Shown here: piece by piece, positions 59,009 through 64,000 of the stretch
Layout: every line of letters begins with the position of its first letter
How positions within the stretch are numbered: the first letter of the stretch is position 1
From: Cupriavidus necator
Lineage (GTDB): Bacteria; Pseudomonadota; Gammaproteobacteria; Burkholderiales; Burkholderiaceae
Length of the DNA: 64,000 bases
Direction: 5' to 3'
NCBI RefSeq assembly: GCF_013141915.1
Contig: NZ_SROX01000007.1
Location: forward strand, 248,001 to 312,000
Notes under the pieces: generated by a model
Told to the model about the DNA's origin: nothing
The model's database searches: none
Seen by the model: only the letters and a program-made list of their open reading frames with translations
Position numbers and translations under genes: made by a program

Positions 59009-59851
59009 ATGGCCACCATCCTCTTGATCGAGCCTCACCCCCTCCTGCGCCTGGGTCTGCGCCATCTGCTGGCCCAAGCACACCTCGAAGGCGACCTGCT
59101 GGACATCGATCCGCTGGCGCCCATCGATTCCGACCTTTGGCTCAATAATGCCGACCTGATGGTCTACGGACTGCCGGCCGACCAGGCCAGCGGCTGGTCC
59201 ATGCTCAAGCAGGTGTGTCAGCAGCTACGACCGCAACGGGTACTGGTCCTCAGCGAGCAGGCGATGCCGGCGCTCCCCGAGGGCGGATTGCCCGAGCCGG
59301 TGCGCGGCTGCGTGCCGAAACACTGCAGCGCGGACGCGCTGGATGCGGCGGTGCGGCTGGTGCTGGCCGGCGGCGAGTGCTTCCCGGCGTGGAGCCAGCC
59401 GATGCCAGGCCGGCACGCCGGCACGGACGCCGACGCGCCGCGTCCGGCGGCGGTCCCGGGCGATGCCCGGGTGGTGGCGCTGCGCCCTGCGGTGGACGAT
59501 GCCGGACACGACCGCGCGACGCCGGTGGCGCAACGCCAGTTCGCCGCGCACGCCACGGCGTACGAAACGCCATCGGCCGGCGCGCACCTGCTGAACATCA
59601 CCGAGCGCCAGTATGAAGTGCTGGCATTGCTGGCGCGGGGCTATCCGATCAAGACCGTCAGCCGCATGCTGAACATCTCGATCGCCACGGCCAAGACGCA
59701 TGCCTGTACGCTGTATCAGCGCCTGCATGTGCGCAACAAGGGCGAAGCGGTCTACGTGGCCCTGCAAAAGGGCGCCACGCTCAACTGGGCGGGACCGGAT
59801 CCGGCTGCGCCGTCGACGCGAGCGCCCGCGCCGGTGGGCCAGGCGGCCTGA
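59009..59851 (+). CDS. LuxR-type regulator with degenerate receiver domain
   Basis: A 280-residue protein. Residues 1-130 have a response-regulator-like fold (MATILLIEPHPLLRLGLRHLLAQ) but the phosphoacceptor Asp is missing (ADLMVYGLP where LxDxxMP is usual), while the late Lys is kept (GCVPKH). A long Ala/Pro-rich linker leads to a LuxR/GerE helix-turn-helix (LNITERQYEVLALLARGYPIKTVSRMLNISIATAKTHACTLYQRLHVRNKGEAVYVA). It probably works without phosphorylation. The gene at 60107 is a truncated paralogue. Confidence 0.85.
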   Translation: MATILLIEPHPLLRLGLRHLLAQAHLEGDLLDIDPLAPIDSDLWLNNADLMVYGLPADQASGWSMLKQVCQQLRPQRVLVLSEQAMPALPEGGLPEPVRGCVPKHCSADALDAAVRLVLAGGECFPAWSQPMPGRHAGTDADAPRPAAVPGDARVVALRPAVDDAGHDRATPVAQRQFAAHATAYETPSAGAHLLNITERQYEVLALLARGYPIKTVSRMLNISIATAKTHACTLYQRLHVRNKGEAVYVALQKGATLNWAGPDPAAPSTRAPAPVGQAA

Positions 59852-60106
59852 GCTGGCTGCCTTGGCAACCGGACGGGCGCCGGCACCATGGCGGGCGGCG
59901 CCTCATCCTTCTGCCGCCCGGCGCTCCGCCAAAAGCATGAGGCAAGGGTGGCAGCGGCTTGCTACCTTCTCAGGGAAGGCACCTGCACAGACCGACGCCG
60001 GCGGGTCGGCGCTGGCGCGATGCCTTCCCCGCCGGGCCGCACCGCAGCCCGGACCCGACCGCACGGCCACCGCCATGGCCGCCCGGGTTGCCGCCGGACC
60101 GAGTCA

Positions 60107-60652
60107 ATGCCGACCTACCTGATCGCCAGCAATGAAATGATGTGCCGTGTCCTCGCACGGCGCCTGCACGCGCTGGACTTGCCGAAGCCGATCACCTGCC
60201 GCACGCTGCAATGGCTGCAGGCATCAGCGCATGCCCCGGCAAGCGCTGCGCCGGCGCGGACCGCTACCCAGGACCCTCAGCGCGCCCCGGGCCAGACGGC
60301 TGCGCACGCCGGCGCGCCGCAGGCGCCGGATCCCGCGGATCTTGCCGTGATCGATTGCAGCGGCCTGGACGGCGACCCCCGCGCATGGCTGGACCAACTG
60401 CACGCGTGCCTGGCGCCGCGGCGCTGGCTGGTGTTGTCGGATCGTCTCGATCCCGCGCTGGTCTTGCATGCCGCCTTGCTCGGCGCGAGCGGTTGCCTGG
60501 CGTTGCCCGCGGCGGTGGACCTGGTGTGCGCGGCCACCGCGCTGGTGTGGGCCGGCGGCCAGTGTTTTCCGCGCATGGCGCTGTCCTTGGGCGGGGCTCG
60601 GGCGTCTCCTCCCTCCCTCCTTTGTGCGACCCGTCCTACAACCACCGGATGA
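60107..60652 (+). CDS. Receiver-like protein, paralogue of the preceding regulator without DNA-binding domain
   Basis: A 181-residue protein (MPTYLIASNEMMCRVLARRLHALDLP). Its second half mirrors the upstream LuxR-type protein: GASGCLALPAAVDLVCAATALVWAGGQCFPRMALS against RGCVPKHCSADALDAAVRLVLAGGECFPAWSQ. The helix-turn-helix is absent. It could be a partner or antagonist of the full-length protein, or a decaying duplicate. ATG 60107 lacks a strong ribosome site. Confidence 0.6.
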   Translation: MPTYLIASNEMMCRVLARRLHALDLPKPITCRTLQWLQASAHAPASAAPARTATQDPQRAPGQTAAHAGAPQAPDPADLAVIDCSGLDGDPRAWLDQLHACLAPRRWLVLSDRLDPALVLHAALLGASGCLALPAAVDLVCAATALVWAGGQCFPRMALSLGGARASPPSLLCATRPTTTG

Positions 60653-60747
60653 GGGCGCAACGTTGCTGGTGGCCTATGCTTGATTCGCCCGGAGGCAGAA
60701 GCTGGCCCTCATTCGCAGGCTGGCCGTCCCGGGGAGAAGGGGGTCGT

Positions 60748-61062
60748 ATGGAGGCAGGACTGGAGTTCCTCGTCGTGCGCGGCTTTGCGGTGCGCGAGGG
60801 CCGGGGAAAGTGGGCGTGCTGCTTCGAGATCAGGCTCGCCGCCCATCGTGAGGAAGGTTGCGGCGCGGGTGGCGCCACCGGCAGCGATGAGCCGCTGCTG
60901 TACCGGGGAGAACTGCATGGGCGCCAGTTCGATTGCGAGCTGGCCGCCGCCGATGCCGCGCAGGCCGCCGGCGAGCGCGAAGCCTTGCTGCGCGTGGAGA
61001 GCATCAAGGCGCTGATCATCGCGCAGCATCGGCACCGTGTGCCGCCCTCACTGGTGACCTGA
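60748..61062 (+). CDS. Hypothetical protein, 104 residues
   Basis: ATG 60748 is preceded by GGAGAAGGGGG. The product (MEAGLEFLVVRGFAVREGRGKWACCFEIRLAAHREEGCG...LLYRGELHGRQFDCELAAADAAQAAGEREALLRVESIKALIIAQHRH) looks like a small alpha/beta domain with a strand-rich first half and a helical end. No family recognised. It follows the receiver-like gene in the same direction. Confidence 0.6.
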   Translation: MEAGLEFLVVRGFAVREGRGKWACCFEIRLAAHREEGCGAGGATGSDEPLLYRGELHGRQFDCELAAADAAQAAGEREALLRVESIKALIIAQHRHRVPPSLVT

Positions 61063-61525
61063 ACCTGCAGGCACGCGCAGCGGTTGTGCAGCAGCGGCAC
61101 CCGGCGCGAGCGCCCGGTGCCGCTGTGCGTTTGTGTGGACCGCACCGCGTGGGCGATGCCGTGCAGGCCGTACCGCGCGGGTCGCATGGTGGCACCCCCT
61201 GGCCGCCGTTTCGGCGCCGCATGCGCGCCGGCAAAAAAAGAAGCCCGCCGACCGGGGGACCATGCGGGCTTTGAAAACGCTGCCCGGTGATGCATGGGCA
61301 GCGATCCCGATTGAACATATCGAATTGCGCAAAGACTCTCTATCCACCAGAAGGCCAATGCCGTCATGCACTCTCAACCTGTCTGCACCCTGACCGGCGC
61401 GGGTAGGGCCCGCGATGCGCGCGCGTGCCGCGCCGGACGATCCGCCCAAGCGGGCGATGCCGCCGCGCGCGGCGTGGTGGTACGCTGCGCCACCAGACCC
61501 TGACGCCTACCCCTTGCGCACGCCC
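61063..61525. other. Gap with two strong hairpins
   Basis: About 460 bases before the PAP2-like gene. Apart from the hairpin pair at 61232-61303 nothing supports a gene; open frames here are GC-driven. Confidence 0.5.
61232..61340 (-). ncRNA. Candidate small RNA with terminator
   Basis: On the minus strand a stem-loop (CGCTGCCC/GGGCAGCG, 61278-61303) is followed by a second stem (AAGCCCGC at 61264-61271 with its partner 61241-61248) and a TTCTTTTTTT tract. This is the shape of a short regulatory RNA ending in a rho-independent terminator, and no minus-strand protein gene precedes it. The 5' end is a guess; promoter elements were not clear. Confidence 0.3.
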
Positions 61526-62191
61526 ATGAGCCACTGGCATCTCATTTCCCTGTTCGGCGAATCCGCGTACCTGCTGCCTTGCGCCGTGTTCCTGTCACTG
61601 TGGCTGTACTGGCGCGGCGCGCCTGGCAGCGCGCGCCACTGGGTGCTGGCGTTCGCCGCGGCAGCGCTGCTGGTGCTGGCGTCCAAGCTCGCGTTCCTGG
61701 GCTGGGGCATTGGCAGCGCGGCGCTGAACTTCACCGGCTTCTCCGGCCACGCGATGATGGCGGCGTCAGTGCTGCCGGTGCTGCTTTACCTGGCGGTGCC
61801 GGCGGCGTGGCGGCGCGTGGGCTGGATCGCGGCGAGCGCGGGCGTAGGCCTGGCATTGCTGGTGGGGGTGTCGCGGCTGGCGCTGCACGCGCACTCGGTG
61901 TCGGAAGTGGGGGGCGGCCTGGCGGTAGGGCTGTGCGTGAGCCTGCCGTTCATCCTGCGGCGTACCACGCCGCACGGGCCGCTGGCGATGGTGCTGGCCA
62001 GCCTGGTGCTGGCCACGGCCCTGGTGATGCCGATGACCGGCACCGTGGGCGCCTCGCACGAGCTGATCCAGCAGCTTGCCATGCTGCTGTCCGGCCGCGA
62101 CCGCACCTTCCAGCGCGGCGAATGGGCCATGCGCGGGCGCGCGGCGGGGCACGCCAACCTCCACGCCTTCGTGCGCCCCGGGTCATGCTGA
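61526..62191 (+). CDS. PAP2-like membrane phosphatase
   Basis: A 221-residue inner-membrane protein with about six helices. The PAP2 motifs appear partly: SGHAMMAAS (PSGH motif) and SRLALHAHSVSEVGGG (SRx5HxxxD motif with the final Asp replaced by Glu). The first KxxxxxxRP motif is reduced to a lone Lys (SKLAFLGWG), so activity may differ from classical lipid phosphatases. ATG 61526 was chosen. It precedes a polyprenyl-phosphate sugar transferase, consistent with a role in lipid carrier recycling for polysaccharide synthesis. Confidence 0.7.
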   Translation: MSHWHLISLFGESAYLLPCAVFLSLWLYWRGAPGSARHWVLAFAAAALLVLASKLAFLGWGIGSAALNFTGFSGHAMMAASVLPVLLYLAVPAAWRRVGWIAASAGVGLALLVGVSRLALHAHSVSEVGGGLAVGLCVSLPFILRRTTPHGPLAMVLASLVLATALVMPMTGTVGASHELIQQLAMLLSGRDRTFQRGEWAMRGRAAGHANLHAFVRPGSC

Positions 62192-62307
62192 GCGCGGGCG
62201 CGCCGGACTGATTTTCCCGCCACGGGCTGTGTGCGCCCGCCAACAGACACTGGCGGGCGCCTCGGCAACCATCGCTCCATCGAGCATTGCACTCGCGGTG
62301 GGCAGCC

Positions 62308-63711
62308 ATGGCATCCAGTTCGACCTTTGCGGCAGAGCGCCACACGGCGCTGCACCTGTTGTACCGGCTGGCCGACGCGGTGCTGGTCGGCACCTGCGCG
62401 GTGATGATCGGTGCGCTGTACTTTCCGGAGGGCATCCGCGGCGCCGCGCCGGTCCACGGCTTCCTTGCCGCGCTGTGTTCGGTGGGCGTGCTGGCGGTGT
62501 TTCCCGCTTTCGGCATCTACGAATCGTGGCGCGGCCGCAGCCGCGCGGCGCTGGTGCTGCGCCTGCTCGCGGCGTGGGCCACGGTGTTTATCGTCGGGCT
62601 GATGACGGCGTTCCTGATGCACCAGATTGCCGCGGTGTCGCGGGTCTGGTCGCTGGCCTGGTTCGGTTCCAGCCTGCTTGCGCTGGGGGGTGTGCGCGCC
62701 GTCATGTTCCGCATGCTGGGCAACGTGCGCGAACAGGGCATCAACGCCAAGCGCGTGGTGATCTTTGGCTACGGGCCGCTGGGCCGCGAGATGTACCTGC
62801 GCGTGGACCAGATCCGCGCCGCGGGCTACCGCGTGGTCGGCATCTACCATGAGGAGCCGATCGCGGTGCCGCATGGCGTGGTCTCGCTGCGCACCATGGA
62901 CGAGGTCAACCTGTTCGTGCGCAGCCAGGCCGTCAGGGAAATCTGGCTGACCCTGCCGATGGTGGCTTGCCGCGACCTGTACGACGTGGTGCGGCAGTTC
63001 CGCAATGAGCTGATCGACATTCGCTGGATCCCCGACGTGATGTCGGTGGAACTGCTGGGCCACCGCTTCAGCGAGTTCCTGGGCCTGCCCGTGATCGACC
63101 TGAACAGCCCGCCGGTGTCGGGCATCACCGGGTTGCTCAAGGCCAGCTTCGACCGCGCCTTCGCGCTGGCGGCGCTGATCGGGATGGCTCCACTGCTGCT
63201 GGTGGTGGCGGCACTGGTGAAGCTGTCGTCGCCGGGGCCGGTGCTGTTCCGCCAGCGCCGGCTGGGCATGGACGGGCACCCGTTCGAGGTCTTCAAGTTC
63301 CGCACCATGCGCCTGCATGCCGATGTGGGCGTGACACAGGCGGTACGCGGCGATGCGCGCGTGACCCGGGTCGGCGCCTTCCTGCGCCGCACCAGCCTGG
63401 ACGAGTTGCCCCAGTTCTTCAACGTGCTGCGCGGCGAGATGTCGGTGGTGGGCCCGCGCCCCCATGCGATGGAGCACAACGAGCTCTACAAGGAGCTGAT
63501 CGACCGCTACATGCTGCGGCACCGGGTCAAGCCGGGCATCACCGGCTGGGCCCAGATCAATGGCCTGCGCGGCCAAACCGACACCGTCGAAAAAATGCGC
63601 CGGCGTATCGAGTTCGACATCTACTACATCCAGCACTGGTCGTTCCAGCTCGACCTGCAGATCATCCTGCGCACCGCGCTGCACGGCTGGACCGGCGCCA
63701 GTGCGTATTGA
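62308..63711 (+). CDS. Undecaprenyl-phosphate glucose phosphotransferase (WcaJ family)
   Basis: A 467-residue initiating transferase that moves a sugar-1-phosphate from UDP-sugar to undecaprenyl phosphate in the inner membrane. It has four N-terminal helices, a CoA-binding-like Rossmann domain (KRVVIFGYGPLGREMYLRV), a fifth hydrophobic segment and the cytosolic catalytic domain (FKFRTMRLHAD, RRTSLDELPQFFNVLRGEMSVVGPRPHA, RHRVKPGITGWAQINGLRGQTDT). It starts exopolysaccharide repeat-unit assembly. ATG 62308 fits. It lies between the PAP2-like and acyl carrier protein genes. Confidence 0.94.
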   Translation: MASSSTFAAERHTALHLLYRLADAVLVGTCAVMIGALYFPEGIRGAAPVHGFLAALCSVGVLAVFPAFGIYESWRGRSRAALVLRLLAAWATVFIVGLMTAFLMHQIAAVSRVWSLAWFGSSLLALGGVRAVMFRMLGNVREQGINAKRVVIFGYGPLGREMYLRVDQIRAAGYRVVGIYHEEPIAVPHGVVSLRTMDEVNLFVRSQAVREIWLTLPMVACRDLYDVVRQFRNELIDIRWIPDVMSVELLGHRFSEFLGLPVIDLNSPPVSGITGLLKASFDRAFALAALIGMAPLLLVVAALVKLSSPGPVLFRQRRLGMDGHPFEVFKFRTMRLHADVGVTQAVRGDARVTRVGAFLRRTSLDELPQFFNVLRGEMSVVGPRPHAMEHNELYKELIDRYMLRHRVKPGITGWAQINGLRGQTDTVEKMRRRIEFDIYYIQHWSFQLDLQIILRTALHGWTGASAY

Positions 63712-63819
63712 GCCGGCCGCGGCGGGCCCGGGGAGCGCATGGGTTAGTGCGCAAACGTACCGAAGCCGCAGCTTGTTAAGCGTGCAATAGGCCGCACACA
63801 TAAAAACGGGAGGTGTTCC

Positions 63820-64000
63820 ATGAAAGCAACCATCCGCGGCATCCTGAGCGAAGTGGCCCGGCTCGATGTACCGCTCGCCGACCTGGCAGACAGCGATGAC
63901 CTGTATGCCGCCGGCTTGTCGTCGCTGGCCACCGTGCACGTGATGCTCGCGCTCGAGAACGCTTTCGATATCGAGATCCCGGACCAGATGCTGACGCGCC
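63820..64000 (+). CDS. Acyl carrier protein, N-terminal part (runs off the window)
   Basis: ATG 63820 follows GGGAGG. The 60 visible residues (MKATIRGILSEVARLDVPLADLADSDDLYAAGLSSLATVHVMLALENAFDIEIPDQMLTR) form an acyl carrier protein with the phosphopantetheine site in GLSSLATV (the usual DSL Asp replaced by Ser). It is distinct from the housekeeping AcpP. Next to a polysaccharide-initiating enzyme it probably begins a set of genes making an acylated product or polysaccharide decoration. Confidence 0.85.
   Translation, partial: MKATIRGILSEVARLDVPLADLADSDDLYAAGLSSLATVHVMLALENAFDIEIPDQMLTR

Noticed and set aside
59234..59248. Further origin repeat (GCAACGGGTACTGG)
   Set aside because: Lacks the CGCAGA half and lies in coding sequence of the LuxR-type gene; a chance partial match.

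Overview
The window is high-GC DNA from a betaproteobacterium of the Burkholderiaceae, most probably a Cupriavidus (Ralstonia eutropha group). The gene families fit (CaiB/Bug/enoyl-CoA hydratase cluster, glk-pgl-zwf/edd Entner-Doudoroff cluster, PlpD-like patatin, YeeE/YedE pair), and a plasmid-type repA-parA-parB module sits among core genes (argG, prfC, zwf/edd). Together these point to the origin region of the second chromosome (chromid). Genus assignment rests on gene content and order; no database search was possible.

Left part (1-29 kb), ordinary chromid gene content: 5' end of argG; acyl-CoA metabolism genes with a LysR regulator; VOC protein, SlyX, DUF1439 protein; EamA exporter; sirtuin deacylase; a type Vd patatin autotransporter; a split YeeE/YedE sulfur transporter; IclR regulator; YcgR-like PilZ protein; LysR/LysE divergent pair; RNA ligase-like phosphodiesterase; an Ada-AlkA fusion coupled to an alkyltransferase; a fused M16 peptidase; an unknown gene behind a textbook LexA box; acyl-CoA dehydrogenase; OPT transporter; an aromatic-ring hydroxylase/DUF2783/MarR unit with a candidate operator.

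Middle part (29-51 kb): YccF; a two-component system overlapping into glk-pgl-zwf, divergent from edd; MscS channel; MFS exporter; Fur-type TonB receptor; prfC; YihY membrane protein; small secreted or lipoprotein candidates; a sigma-54 activator; a purine permease.

Origin (51-57 kb): a cold-shock gene, about 1.5 kb of non-coding DNA packed with 22 copies of a 17-bp repeat (consensus CGCAGAAACGGGTACGC), DnaA boxes, an AT-rich stretch and a large palindrome, then repA, a second cold-shock gene in the opposite direction, parA and parB with two palindromic parS candidates. The five repeats nearest repA are spaced 22-23 bp like classical iterons. The main observation is that at least 11 further copies of the repeat are scattered one by one over the 37 kb to the left, almost always between genes, while none was found to the right of repA. 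This looks like a long-range one-sided array of initiator-binding sites, perhaps for replication control.

Right part (57-64 kb): a tyrosine-recombinase-like protein, tandem degenerate response-regulator genes, a PAP2-like membrane protein, a polyprenyl-phosphate sugar phosphotransferase and the start of an acyl carrier protein gene, probably the beginning of an exopolysaccharide cluster.
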